DNA of 51,762 bases from Pyxidicoccus fallax (GTDB taxonomy: Bacteria > Myxococcota > Myxococcia > Myxococcales > Myxococcaceae). Shown in pieces: positions 1 through 7,657 of the stretch (position 1 is the first letter of the stretch; each line of letters begins with the position of its first letter). The stretch lies in NCBI RefSeq assembly GCF_012933655.1, contig NZ_JABBJJ010000047.1, forward strand, positions 1-51,762, read 5' to 3'. A program made the translations under genes and the position numbers. The notes under the pieces were generated by a model, which was given only the letters and a program-made list of their open reading frames with translations, was not told the origin of the DNA and did no database searches.

Positions 1-219
1 CCAGCTCCCTCTCGAAGTCCCCCAGGCGATTCGGCGGATGTCGCCCTCGGCCTCCTGGCGCACCTGCTGGGCGCAGCCCGCCTTGCTGTCATGGCGCCGG
101 AAGCAGCTGCCCACCGACATCCTCCCCTCCCTCGCCTGTGCCTCGGCGCGCACATACCCATGGCCGCGCACGGACCGCTTCGCCGCCGACTCGCGCAGCG
201 TCATCTCGTACAGGTCCTC
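1..219 (-). pseudogene. Decayed TetR-family DNA-binding segment
   Basis: Read on the minus strand from about 219 to the window edge, this segment encodes a TetR-like helix-turn-helix with the recognisable stretches EMTLRESA, YVRAEA, RMSVGS and QQVRQEAEGDIRR. It is a clear relative of the TetR segment at 6702-7160, which reads EMTLRESA, HVRAEE, GMSVGSFYRQYGSKAGF and QQVRQWVEGDIRR. Here the recognition helix has drifted (SCFRRHDSKAGC), the open frame runs off the window edge, and no ligand-binding domain is visible. A palindromic array (261-515) lies just upstream in its reading direction, as a single palindrome does at the second copy. I read it as a relic; a gene continuing to the left cannot be excluded. 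Confidence 0.55.
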
Positions 220-260
220 CGAGGACCCTATCCCCTCCCAGCCCCCCGGCGCCGTCTTGC

Positions 261-515
261 TGGAGGAATCATTCCTCCACGACGGCCCGTCTCGGGCGCC
301 CCCCCTTGCTGGAGGAATCATTCCTCCACGACGGCGCGCCTCGGATGCGGCCTCGCCGGAGGAATCATTCCTCCACGACGACCCGCCTCGGGCGCCCCCT
401 TGCTGGAGGAATCATTCCTCCACGACGGCCCGCCTCGGATGCGGCCTCGCTGGAGGAATCATTCCTCCACGACGACCCGCCTCGGATGCGGCCGCGCCGG
501 AGGAATCCTTCCTCC
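261..515. repeat. 47-bp tandem array carrying a 19-bp palindrome (six copies)
   Basis: Six copies of the palindrome TGGAGGAATCATTCCTCCA, or its 17-base core, occur at 261-279, 310-328, 358-374, 404-422, 451-469 and 499-515. Spacing is 49 bp once and then 47 bp. The last copy carries one substitution in its right arm (ATCCTT for ATCATT), and copies 3 and 6 lack the outermost T. The spacer is also conserved (CACGACG, then CCGCCTCGGATGCGGCC with small changes), so the whole 47-bp unit was duplicated. All reading frames through the array give low-complexity translations, so it is not coding. It could be an amplified operator for a TetR-type regulator or a hairpin-forming dispersed repeat. Confidence 0.9.
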
Positions 516-917
516 ACGACGGCCCTCCCTCCGGAGAGGGCTGACCTGCCAGGAAGGATGCGTCTCGCGCCAGGGAATGCCCTCTGGCAGCTCATCCGGT
601 TGCGTGTCCTTCGGTCCATCCCTGGGGCCGAGGCGGGGGCTGACACGCGCGCGGACTCGGGAGTCACGCGGTGCCGCGGGACGACGCCTTGACCGCCATG
701 GAGGCTGCGATGGGGCAGCTGGCACCACGCTCACGATGAGGGAGGGCGCCTCCGAGGACAGGAAGCTTCCCGCCTCGAACGAATCCGAGGCGCGGAAGAT
801 GCGCCCTGGAAACAGAAGGGGCGGCGCTGGAATGGCGAAGGGAGCCGCAGGCAATCCTCGCCGGCCTTACCGGACTTCCCTGAAGCAGGTTGGCGCCGGT
901 ACGCGGCTGGCGCGGGC
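516..917. other. Intergenic, decayed sequence; no supportable gene
   Basis: Open frames here have no recognisable protein features and overlap each other on both strands. Short blocks match the second repeat locus: 541-560 resembles 7249-7268 (CTGACCTGCCAGG against CTGACATGCCAGG), and 815-840 resembles 7543-7577 (GGCGCTGGAATGGCGAAG against GGCGCTGGGATGGCGAAG). The stretch therefore belongs to a duplicated, decaying module. The relic at 664-707 is described separately. Confidence 0.6.
664..707 (-). pseudogene. Relic of the 3' end of a GT51-like gene
   Basis: Positions 664-683 are the exact reverse complement of 51617-51636, the last 20 bases including the stop codon of the GT51-like gene at the right edge (ending SRGTA-stop). 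Just upstream in this frame the relic reads MAVKASSRGTA, against MAVADSPPHGRLAPSRGTA in the intact gene, which implies an internal deletion of roughly 24 bases. No further upstream match was traced by eye. In both loci the gene tail is followed by the palindromic repeat, so tail and repeats have been copied together. Confidence 0.5.
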
Positions 918-1841
918 TCACCCGGAGCTGGCGGCGGGAGAGTCACCGAACGGGGTTTGCTGGCCCTGGGACTCTGGTGGTGTCTCCTCCCGCAGGAAGC
1001 CGAGCCGCTCGTTGGACTTGCGCACCTGCTCGGGGTCGATCTCGAAGCCGAGATAGGAGCACCCGAGCTTGCGCGCGGCGATGCCCGTGGTGCCGGAGCC
1101 GGAGAAGGGGTCGAGCACGACGACGTCCGGCCCGGCCAGCCCGTAGGCGTCGATGCACCGGGACGGGAGCTCCTCGGGGAAGCGGGAGAAGTGCGTCGCG
1201 CCTCCGAGCCTCCCGCCGCCGAACTCCCAGACGCTCTTCACGGGAGGCAGGGTCCGGAACGCGTGGTCCTCCTGCTTCGCGAGCAGGTAGATGCTCTCGT
1301 GCCCGCGGTGGGGCCGGCGGCACCGTCCCTCCGGCATCGGATTGCGCTTCTTCCAGATGACCTCGCCGCGGAAGAGGTACCCGGCATCACAGAGGTCGAG
1401 CACCAGCCGATACGGGAGCGCGAGCAGGTTCCCATAGGAGAGCCACGGCGTCCCCTTGTCGAGGAACGCCTTCCGCTGCGCGCGGGGCTTCGTGTACGCG
1501 GAGTTCTCCGCCTTCAGCCCGCTCCTGCTCGGACCGAGCGTGCTGTAGCCGCGGTCATCCTGACGCCAATTGACGGGCGTGTTGTAGGCGTCGCCGATGT
1601 TGAGCCACAGCAGGCCCTGGGGCTTCAGCTTGTCGAGCAGGACGGTGAAGACGCGCGTCAGCGCGCGGAGGTACTCACGCGGGTCCGCCTCGACGCCCGT
1701 CCCCAGCGAGGTGCGCTGCCCCCAGTACGGAGGGCTGGTGACAATCACGTCGATGCTGCTGGCCGGCAGGTCCGCCGCGAGCTGAAGGCAGTCACCCTCG
1801 GCCACGTGATTCAAAGCGTAGGGACCAATCGTCCGGGTCAT
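918..1841 (-). CDS. Site-specific DNA methyltransferase, beta class
   Basis: Predicted 307-residue S-adenosylmethionine-dependent DNA methyltransferase that methylates an exocyclic amino group (N4-cytosine or N6-adenine). The catalytic motif TSPPYW lies at residues 35-40, and the SAM-binding motif FSGSGTT lies late, at about 246-252. Catalytic-before-SAM order is the beta arrangement, and the SPPY form is commonest in N4-cytosine enzymes. A target-recognition stretch would lie between them (about 80-200). I chose ATG at 1841 because GGAG lies about 10 bases upstream and the product starts just before the conserved core; an upstream ATG at 1868 is in frame. No restriction nuclease is adjacent, so it looks like an orphan or regulatory methylase. 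Its recognition site cannot be read from sequence. Confidence 0.88.
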   Translation of the reverse strand: MTRTIGPYALNHVAEGDCLQLAADLPASSIDVIVTSPPYWGQRTSLGTGVEADPREYLRALTRVFTVLLDKLKPQGLLWLNIGDAYNTPVNWRQDDRGYSTLGPSRSGLKAENSAYTKPRAQRKAFLDKGTPWLSYGNLLALPYRLVLDLCDAGYLFRGEVIWKKRNPMPEGRCRRPHRGHESIYLLAKQEDHAFRTLPPVKSVWEFGGGRLGGATHFSRFPEELPSRCIDAYGLAGPDVVVLDPFSGSGTTGIAARKLGCSYLGFEIDPEQVRKSNERLGFLREETPPESQGQQTPFGDSPAASSG

Positions 1842-1992
1842 TGAGGAATTCTCCAGTGCCCCCGTCATCCCGTCCAGCGCCTCCCATTTGTGGAAAGTTT
1901 CAGTGACTGAACCCTCCGCAACCGCGCGGCGCGGGACGCGATAACCCAGCCTGCAACACGCTTTCCCATTTTCCCCCCGAAATGGAGTTGTC

Positions 1993-3963
1993 GTGCGATT
2001 GAGCAACTGGCTGTGGCCGCGCCGTCTGGCGCTGCTTCTCGTTCCCGGTGTCCTCGCCGCGTGTGGCGTCCCCGAGTCCTCCGACGGTGATTCCCCCCAC
2101 ACCGTCACGGAGCAGCAGCAGGGCGCGCTGGCCTCGGATGTGACGGTGTCCTTCCAGCAGGGTGTGTCTCCGAGTGCGAGCTATGCGGGTGTCACCGACA
2201 CCTGGCTCCAGGAGAACCTGCCGTCCACCAACGTGGGCGCGGACGCCCTGCTGCGCATGGACCTCGACTACCCGGCGGGCAGCGGGCAGGCGGCCAACGC
2301 CCTGCTGCGCTTCGACCTGCGCGAGATTCCCGCGGGCGCGACGGTGCGCTCGGTGCAGCTCACCTTCCACGTGACGAACCGGACGGGCGGAGAGGGTTAC
2401 TTCCTCTATACCGCCGGCCGTGCGTGGAACGAGGCCGAGGCCACCTGGGCCCGGGCGAGCGCGGCCAGCACGTGGAGCGCTCCCGGCGCGCGCGGCGCGA
2501 CGGACCGGGGCTCGACGGTGCTGGGCACGCTGCTTCCCACCGTCACGGGCACCCATACGGTGACGCTCGGCGCGCAGGGCCTCGCCGCCGTCCAGCAGTG
2601 GGTGAACAACCCCACGAGCAACCACGGCTTCGTGCTGGACGCCCTCACGAACATGGACGGACTGGACCTTGCGTCCTCCGAGGCCGCCACGCTCGCGCAG
2701 CGGCCGCGGCTGACCGTCACGTACACGCCCGTCTTCGTCCACCCGGGCCTGCACGTCTCCCAGGCGCAGCTCGACTTCGTGAAGGCGAAGATCGCCGTGG
2801 GCGCGGAGCCGTGGGCCAGCCAGTTCGCCAACAAGCTGGTGAAGAGCAGCCACGCGAACACGGCCTGGGTCCCCAGGCCCGTGGAGACCATGCAGTGCGG
2901 TAACGCCGGCAGCACGGTGGACATCGGCTGCTACGACTCCCGGCAGGACGCGCTGAAGGCCTACACGCTCGCGCTGCTCTGGTACCACACGCGGGAGCAG
3001 CGCTACGCGGACGCGGCCATCCGGATTCTCGACGCGTACGCGGACACGCTGCAGACCATCCTCTACGTCGGCTCCGACAACAACACGCACAACGGTCCGC
3101 TCCAGGCGGCGTGGCTCGCGGAGCTGTTCCCCCGCTCGGCGGAAATCCTCCGCTACAGCGGCTCGGGCTGGCCCCGGGAGCGCGCCATCAAGTTCGGCGA
3201 GATGCTCAAGCGGGCGGTGCTGCCCCGCATCATCAACGGCTGGGCGGGCGGCGGCTCCAACTGGAACAACTCCATGACGAACGGCGTGATGAACATCGCC
3301 ATCTACACGGATGACCGGGCGCTCTTCGAGAGGGCGCTCGGCATGTGGCGCGTGCACGTGAAGGAGACCGTCTACCTGACGACCGACGGCGCGGTGCCCA
3401 TTCCCGCTCCGGACCAGCGCAACGCGGATGGGAGCTGGAAGTCCGGGGTGCTCCTGTCGACCTGGCGCGGGCAGACCGAGTTCGGCACCACGCGCGTGAA
3501 TGGCATCAGCCTGGAGGCGTGCCGCGACTTCGGCCATGCGACGATGTCCATCGCCTCCCTGTCCCAGGCGGCGGAGACGGCGCTCATCCAGGGCGTGGAC
3601 CTCTACTCCGGCCAGGAGGCGCGGCTCATCGCGGGCGCCGAGTTCATGGCGCGGTACATCGTGCCGCATGCCCCGGCCAACGGTGACGCGACCACCATCC
3701 CCGTCGAGTCGTGGCTATGCGCGCGTAGGAGCGAGTTCGTGAAGAAGAACGGCGTGCCGGTGCCGAACAACACCCTGGAGGTGCAGATCCTCCCGACGTG
3801 GGAAATCCTCTACAACCACTTCGTGACGCGGAAGGGCCGCTCCATGCCCTCGACGGCCGCGCTCCTCCCTCGCGTGCGCGGGGTCCGGCCGGCGACGGAC
3901 CTGCAGATGTCGTGGGAGACGCTCACCCACGCGGGCGTGGGCTCGGTGGGACTGGAGCCGTAG
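1993..3963 (+). CDS. Secreted lipoprotein: DNRLRE-type domain plus alginate-lyase-like domain
   Basis: 656-residue predicted lipoprotein. The N-terminus (WPRRLALLLVPGVLAAC) is a signal peptide with lipobox LAAC. Residues about 45-245 resemble DNRLRE beta-sandwich domains found in secreted enzymes: the phrase LLRFDLREIPAGATV, then SVQLTFHV, then GFVLDA and PRLTVTYTP. Residues about 255-600 resemble the alpha/alpha-toroid alginate-lyase family (HPGLHVSQAQLDFVKAKI, NGPLQAAWLAELFPR, NWNNSMTNGVMNIAIY). It probably cleaves uronate polysaccharides by beta-elimination outside the cell. The GTG start at 1993 has GGAG eight bases upstream. A strong hairpin follows the stop. The substrate is not determined; the family includes non-alginate enzymes. 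Confidence 0.8.
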   Translation: MRLSNWLWPRRLALLLVPGVLAACGVPESSDGDSPHTVTEQQQGALASDVTVSFQQGVSPSASYAGVTDTWLQENLPSTNVGADALLRMDLDYPAGSGQAANALLRFDLREIPAGATVRSVQLTFHVTNRTGGEGYFLYTAGRAWNEAEATWARASAASTWSAPGARGATDRGSTVLGTLLPTVTGTHTVTLGAQGLAAVQQWVNNPTSNHGFVLDALTNMDGLDLASSEAATLAQRPRLTVTYTPVFVHPGLHVSQAQLDFVKAKIAVGAEPWASQFANKLVKSSHANTAWVPRPVETMQCGNAGSTVDIGCYDSRQDALKAYTLALLWYHTREQRYADAAIRILDAYADTLQTILYVGSDNNTHNGPLQAAWLAELFPRSAEILRYSGSGWPRERAIKFGEMLKRAVLPRIINGWAGGGSNWNNSMTNGVMNIAIYTDDRALFERALGMWRVHVKETVYLTTDGAVPIPAPDQRNADGSWKSGVLLSTWRGQTEFGTTRVNGISLEACRDFGHATMSIASLSQAAETALIQGVDLYSGQEARLIAGAEFMARYIVPHAPANGDATTIPVESWLCARRSEFVKKNGVPVPNNTLEVQILPTWEILYNHFVTRKGRSMPSTAALLPRVRGVRPATDLQMSWETLTHAGVGSVGLEP

Positions 3964-3974
3964 AGCGGCGTGAG

Positions 3975-4001
3975 CCCCGGAGGGTCGTGTACCCTCCGGG
4001 G
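3975..4001 (+). terminator. Hairpin after the alginate-lyase-like gene
   Basis: A perfect 11-bp stem, CCCCGGAGGGT pairing with ACCCTCCGGGG around the loop CGTGT, begins 12 bases after the stop codon. It lacks a T tract, so it may be a weak terminator or an RNA-stabilising hairpin. The next gene starts 27 bases further on, so read-through is possible. Confidence 0.6.
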
Positions 4002-4027
4002 CGCGGTATCTGTCCCTGGTGAACGGA

Positions 4028-4690
4028 ATGACTCTTTCTCGCGTGTGGATGTGTGTCGTGATGCTCGCGGCAGGCGGCTGTCGCTCCGAGGGAGGAGAGG
4101 GAAAGCGTCCCGAGCCCGCCCTGCCACCGGCCGAGGCCGCCGCGAAGGCGCCGCCCTCCGAGCTGCATGGCGTTGGCGGGGTCGAGGGCGAGCGGGCCGC
4201 GTATGACGAATCCCGCCAGCCCGCGAAGGTCATCGCCGCGCTCGGGCTCGCGCCGGGACAGCGGGTGGCGGATGTCGGGGCGGGGCTCGGGTACTTCATT
4301 CCGCGTCTGTCGGACGCGGTCGGCCCGGCGGGACAGGTGGTCGCGACCGACATCAATGACGAAGCCCTCGCGCGGCTCCGCGCGCGGATGGCCGAGCGGA
4401 AGAACGTCGTGGTGCGGAAGGTGGGGCCGGACGAGCCGGGCCTCGAACCCGGTGCGTACGACCTCATCCTCCTCTCCGAGGTGGACCACTTCCTCTCGGA
4501 CCGCGTGGCCTACCTGACGAAGCTGCGCTCCGCCCTCACCCCGAATGGCCGCATCGCGGTGACGCACCTGCGGGCGCTCCGTCCGCCGCTGGTCGCCGCC
4601 GCCGAGGACGCCGGCTACTCCGTCGTGTCCGAGTACGAAGGACTGCCGAATCACTACCTGCTCTTGCTGCAACCCTCGTCCAGCCGCTGA
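4028..4690 (+). CDS. Lipoprotein class I SAM-dependent methyltransferase
   Basis: About 220 residues. The N-terminus ends in a lipobox-like AAGGC, predicting a lipid-anchored envelope protein. From about residue 60 it is a Rossmann-fold methyltransferase: motif I VADVGAGLGYF, the acidic ribose-binding motif ATDIND, then DLILLSEVDHFL and LRSALTPNGRIAV. This arrangement (a predicted methyltransferase behind a lipoprotein signal) recurs in delta-proteobacteria and planctomycetes; the substrate is unknown. I prefer ATG 4028, which gives a compact signal peptide; GTG at 4019 is in frame three codons upstream. It lies behind the alginate-lyase-like gene on the same strand with a hairpin between, and faces the epoxide-hydrolase operon. 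Confidence 0.8.
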   Translation: MTLSRVWMCVVMLAAGGCRSEGGEGKRPEPALPPAEAAAKAPPSELHGVGGVEGERAAYDESRQPAKVIAALGLAPGQRVADVGAGLGYFIPRLSDAVGPAGQVVATDINDEALARLRARMAERKNVVVRKVGPDEPGLEPGAYDLILLSEVDHFLSDRVAYLTKLRSALTPNGRIAVTHLRALRPPLVAAAEDAGYSVVSEYEGLPNHYLLLLQPSSSR

Positions 4691-4708
4691 CCTTCGGGCT
4701 CGCGGCCC

Positions 4709-5665
4709 TCAGGCGGGCAGCTTCTTCAGGAAGGCCAGCAGCGCCGCGTTGACCTCCGCGGCGCGCTCCTGCTGGACCCAGTGTCCCGCGCCGGGGATGA
4801 CCCGCACCTCCTCCAGGTTGGGCACCAGCGGCTTCATTGCGTCCACCGGCGCCATCGCTCTGGCCGGGTCCTTCTCTCCGATGAGGAAGAGCGCGGGCTG
4901 CTCGATTCGGGCCGTCGCCAGCTCGGGAAGCTCTTCCCAGTCCCGGTCCATGTTGCGGTAGCGGTTGAGCCCGCCCCGGAATCCACTGCCCTGGAGCTCC
5001 TTCACGAAGTACGCGACGTCCTCTTCCGTCAGCCAGTCCGGGAGCGTGCCCGGTGTTTCGAGGCCGGTGAGGAACCCGTCGCCCTTCTTCCGGGCCCTGA
5101 TGACTTCGGCTGTCGTATCGAACCCGGGAACGCCGGCGAGAGTCGTGCGCACCGTCCTGGAGACGTCCGCTTCGAGCTCCGCCTCCGCGACGCCCGGTTC
5201 CTGGAAGTACAGGATGTAGAACCAGTGGTCGCCGAACATCCGCGCGAAGAGCTGCGTCGGCGGCATGGGCGGGCGGCCGAGATGCGGGACACTCATGCCC
5301 ACGACGGCGCGGAAACGGTCCGGGTGGAGCGCGGCGCAGTTCCACGCCATCGCCGCTCCCCAGTCGTGGCCGACCACGACGGCCGTCTTCTCCCCGAGCG
5401 CATCGAGCAGGCCGGTCCAGTCGGCCAGGAGGTTCTTCATGCTGTACGCCTCGACGGGCCATGGCTTGTCGCTGCGGCCGTAGCCACGAACGTCCGGCGC
5501 GACCGCGTGGTAGCCGGCCTCCGCGAGCGCCCGGAGCTGATGGCGCCACGAGTACCAGGACTCCGGCCAGCCATGGAGGAGCAGCACGAGGGGGCCCTGG
5601 CCGGCCTCGGCGATGTGGAGGTGGATGCCGTTCGTCTGGACGGTGCGGTGCGTGATGTCAGCCAT
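4709..5665 (-). CDS. Alpha/beta hydrolase, soluble epoxide hydrolase type
   Basis: 318 residues, the normal length for bacterial epoxide hydrolases. The oxyanion-hole motif HGWPE is at 31-35, and the nucleophile is Asp101 in the elbow GHDWGA. The lid contains YFQEPG, a typical environment of the epoxide-activating tyrosine, and the catalytic histidine is in GAGHW near 295. An Asp nucleophile rather than Ser supports epoxide (or halide) hydrolysis over esterase activity. Its start overlaps the end of the upstream Rrf2 regulator gene by 8 bases, so the two are co-transcribed and probably translationally coupled. Haloalkane dehalogenase is a less likely alternative. The physiological substrate is unknown. 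Confidence 0.88.
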   Translation of the reverse strand: MADITHRTVQTNGIHLHIAEAGQGPLVLLLHGWPESWYSWRHQLRALAEAGYHAVAPDVRGYGRSDKPWPVEAYSMKNLLADWTGLLDALGEKTAVVVGHDWGAAMAWNCAALHPDRFRAVVGMSVPHLGRPPMPPTQLFARMFGDHWFYILYFQEPGVAEAELEADVSRTVRTTLAGVPGFDTTAEVIRARKKGDGFLTGLETPGTLPDWLTEEDVAYFVKELQGSGFRGGLNRYRNMDRDWEELPELATARIEQPALFLIGEKDPARAMAPVDAMKPLVPNLEEVRVIPGAGHWVQQERAAEVNAALLAFLKKLPA

Positions 5666-6113
5666 GGGGATGGGAGCCTTTCTTCGTGGAGCGAGCGTGG
5701 CTGCGTTGAACCTGCTTCCCGAGGTCCGCCACCGAGAGGCCCCGAAGCTGCTTCATGAAGAGCGCCTCGGCCTCGCCAAGCGCCTTGCCGAGGGCGCCAT
5801 TCACGGCCTGCTCGACGAGACAGCCGGGACTCTCATGCCGGGGGCCGATGCTGAACACGGCGGGCGTTCCCAGGGCTTCGTACACATCCGCGAGCGTCAC
5901 GGCGTCGAGCTTGCGCGCGAGCGACCACCCGCCGCCGTGGCCCTTCTCCGAACGCATGATGCCGGCCTTGCGCAGCCCGGCCATGGTCCGTCGCACCACC
6001 ACGGGATTCGCCTCCATCAACCGCCCGATGGCTTCCGACGTCACCACGGGCCCCAGCTCCTCCATGTGGAGGAGCACGTGCAGTGCCACGGAGAGCCGGC
6101 TGTCGCGTCTCAT
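5658..6113 (-). CDS. Rrf2-family transcriptional regulator
   Basis: 151 residues. The winged helix spans about 1-80: RLSVALHVLLHM, SEAIGRLMEANPVVVRRTMAGLRKAGI and then KGHGGGWSLAR, the characteristic Rrf2 wing glycines. The family's three clustered cysteine ligands for an iron-sulfur centre are absent; only one cysteine (SPGCLVEQAV) occurs at the corresponding place. It is therefore more like the cluster-free, YwnA/NsrR-derived thiol-sensing members. It leads the epoxide-hydrolase gene, with which it overlaps, and probably represses this operon from the imperfect palindrome just before its own start. The inducer is not known. Confidence 0.88.
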   Translation of the reverse strand: MRRDSRLSVALHVLLHMEELGPVVTSEAIGRLMEANPVVVRRTMAGLRKAGIMRSEKGHGGGWSLARKLDAVTLADVYEALGTPAVFSIGPRHESPGCLVEQAVNGALGKALGEAEALFMKQLRGLSVADLGKQVQRSHARSTKKGSHPHG

Positions 6114-6115
6114 GC

Positions 6116-6149
6116 CACTTTATATGTTACGTGAATGGCCGGACGTCAA
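6116..6149 (-). promoter_or_regulatory. Promoter and imperfect operator of the Rrf2/epoxide-hydrolase operon
   Basis: On the minus strand, TTGACG (6149-6144) is followed after 17 bases by CATATA, or after 19 by TATAAA. The start codon at 6113 lies only five to seven bases past the -10, which suggests a leaderless transcript. The span 6116-6133 reads CACTTTATATGTTACGTG, an imperfect palindrome with CAC/GTG ends, and would let the regulator cover its own -10. Inferred by inspection. Confidence 0.45.
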
Positions 6150-6286
6150 CGTGAAGTCGCGGGCGTGGGGCGGTTCGGCGCCTGACCGGAAGCTCCGCGC
6201 TCGGGAGTGGCGTGGGTGGAACGAGGATGTGCGTACTATCGGAGTCGTGCGCCGGTCCCGGACCGGGCGAAGACCTTGGAGGCACC

Positions 6287-6877
6287 ATGAGCGAGTGGTC
6301 ACACATCCCCATCCTGGAGGGCCGCCACGTGCGGCTGGAGCCCTTGCGCGTCGAGCACGTGGAGGCCCTGAGCCTCGCCGTCACCGACGGGAAGCTGTGG
6401 GACTGCTGGTACACCAGCGTGCCGCGCCCGGAGGGCATGGCGGGCTACGTGGAGACGGCGCTCGCCATGAAGGAGCGCGGTCAGGCGCTCCCCTTCGTCG
6501 TGCGCGACGCGGGCGGAGAGGTGGTCGGCAGCACGCGCCTGTACCAGCTCGACCCCCAGACGCCCCGCCTGAGCATCGGCTACACCTGGTATGCGAAGCG
6601 CGTGCAGCGCACGGGGCTGAACACCGAGGCCAAGCTGCTGCTGCTCACCCACGCCTTCGAGAAGCTGAAGTGCGCGGCGGTGGGTTTCGAGACGAGCTGG
6701 TTCAACCACGCCTCGCGCACGGCCATTGCCCGGCTTGGCGCCAAACAGGACGGCGTCCTCCGCAACCACCTGCGCCACTCGGACGGCAGCCTGCGGGACA
6801 CCGTGGTGTTCTCCATCCTGGAGGCGGAGTGGCCGGCCGTGAGGCGGCACCTGCGCGCGAAGCTGGAGGTTGGCTAG
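6287..6877 (+). CDS. GNAT N-acetyltransferase, RimJ/RimL type
   Basis: 196 residues. Opening with LEGRHVRLEPLRVEHVEAL and ending with a short tail, it has the layout of RimJ/RimL-type GNAT enzymes, which move acetyl from acetyl-CoA to an amine. Recognisable blocks are PFVVRDAGGEVVGSTRLY (strands 3-4), IGYTWYAKRVQRTGLNTEAK (the acetyl-CoA loop; R-x-x-G appears as VQRTGLN) and FETSWFNHASRTAIARLGAKQDGVLRNH (C-terminal motif). ATG 6287 is chosen because GGAGG lies seven bases upstream and the conserved N-terminus begins immediately; the open frame extends further upstream without a better signal. The acetyl acceptor, which could be a protein, an antibiotic or a small amine, is unknown. Confidence 0.85.
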   Translation: MSEWSHIPILEGRHVRLEPLRVEHVEALSLAVTDGKLWDCWYTSVPRPEGMAGYVETALAMKERGQALPFVVRDAGGEVVGSTRLYQLDPQTPRLSIGYTWYAKRVQRTGLNTEAKLLLLTHAFEKLKCAAVGFETSWFNHASRTAIARLGAKQDGVLRNHLRHSDGSLRDTVVFSILEAEWPAVRRHLRAKLEVG

Positions 6878-7160
6878 CCCCTTCAGGAAGGTCGGGTAGG
6901 GCCCTGACGTGTCTGCCTCGGGGAGGGAGGGCTGCAACCGCGTGGTGCACGATGCGGCGGATGTCGCCCTCCACCCACTGGCGCACCTGCTGGGCGAAGC
7001 CCGCCTTGCTGCCGTATTGCCGGTAGAAGCTGCCCACCGACATTCCCCCCGCCCTCGCCAGCTCCTCGGCGCGCACGTGGCCGTAGCCGCGCTGGGCCAG
7101 CACCACCGCCGACTCGCGCAGCGTCATCTCGTCCGGATTCTCCGAGTGCCAGAAAATCAT
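6702..7160 (-). pseudogene. Truncated TetR-family regulator (DNA-binding domain only)
   Basis: From ATG 7160 the product begins MIFWHSENPDEMTLRESA and carries a good TetR helix-turn-helix (VRAEELARAGGMSVGSFYRQYGSKAGF, then QQVRQWVEGDIRRI) over about 70 residues. After that the sequence becomes arginine-, proline- and alanine-rich, and from 6877 downward the frame runs antisense to the GNAT gene before stopping at 6702. It therefore lacks the family's ligand-binding domain (normally about 120 more residues). It is related to the relic at 1-219 and, like it, follows a palindromic repeat (7205-7223). It may still yield a short DNA-binding protein, but truncation is the simpler reading. Confidence 0.6.
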
Positions 7161-7204
7161 CGTCCCCCTCTCCCCTCTCCCTGCCCCCTGGGCCGACCTG
7201 CCGC

Positions 7205-7223
7205 TGGAGGAATCATTCCTCCA
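7205..7223. repeat. Single copy of the 19-bp palindrome
   Basis: TGGAGGAATCATTCCTCCA is identical to the array units at 261-515 and to the reverse-complement copies at 51683-51736. It lies about 45 bases upstream of the truncated TetR start and is followed by CACGACG, then CCGGAGGGGGCTGACATGCC, flanks shared with the other loci. Confidence 0.9.
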
Positions 7224-7621
7224 CGACGACTCTTCTACCGGAGGGGGCTGACATGCCAGGGAGGATGGGTCCGCGTACGGTGAGGACCTGGCAGGTCCTC
7301 TCGAAGGGCACCAGCCTCCATGCTCACGACGGGCGAGGAAGCCTCCGGCGCAAGAGCCCATCCGTGGCCTGGGCTGCTCACGGACACTCGATGGGCCGGT
7401 GGGCTTCGCTTTCGGCCACCGGAATCCGCACCTCCACCTCCGGCGCCCTTTCGGGAGTTTCCGCGGGGACGACAGGGTGGGCTTCACGTCCGTGTTCTTC
7501 TTCGTACGGTTCACTCCGACGCATCCGGGGCGAGGAAGTGCGCCTTGCGGAGAGAACGGGGCGCTGGGATGGCGAAGATAGGGGGCGCACACGCCCCTCG
7601 AAGCAGTCTGGCACCGTCGGC
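7224..7621. other. Intergenic stretch, part of the duplicated module; no gene seen
   Basis: All open frames here overlap one another and none has recognisable protein content or a convincing ribosome site. Blocks at 7240-7268 and 7543-7577 match 530-560 and 815-840 of the left-edge locus, so it is remnant sequence of the same duplicated module. Confidence 0.55.
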
Positions 7622-7649
7622 TTGACTGTTATTAGTGCATGGTAATAAC
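7622..7649 (+). promoter_or_regulatory. Promoter with overlapping operator for the TrmB-type regulator
   Basis: TTGACT at 7622-7627 is a -35 candidate. An inverted repeat GTTATTA (7628-7634), 8-base spacer, TAATAAC (7643-7649) follows directly, and its right arm contains the -10 candidate (TAATAA or ATAACA). The start codon at 7658 lies 8 bases past the repeat with no Shine-Dalgarno sequence, so transcription probably starts at or next to the ATG. A regulator bound here would occlude RNA polymerase, the classic autorepression layout. Confidence 0.6.
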
Positions 7650-7657
7650 AACGCCCC

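Noticed and set aside
261..515. CRISPR array
   Set aside because: Unit and spacer are both conserved and the units are palindromic; CRISPR spacers should be unique, and no cas genes are present.
91..1056. Long plus-strand open frame of 321 codons across the palindrome array
   Set aside because: Its translation is dominated by the repeat (LAGGIIPPRR and frame shifts of it) and has no protein-like features; G+C-rich DNA leaves long empty frames.
957..1844. Plus-strand frame of 295 codons opposite the methyltransferase
   Set aside because: It is the antisense shadow of the methyltransferase gene, which carries full motifs.
1900..3669. Minus-strand frame of 589 codons opposite the alginate-lyase-like gene
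   Set aside because: Composition is His/Arg/Gly-rich with no motif; it is a shadow of a well-supported plus-strand gene.
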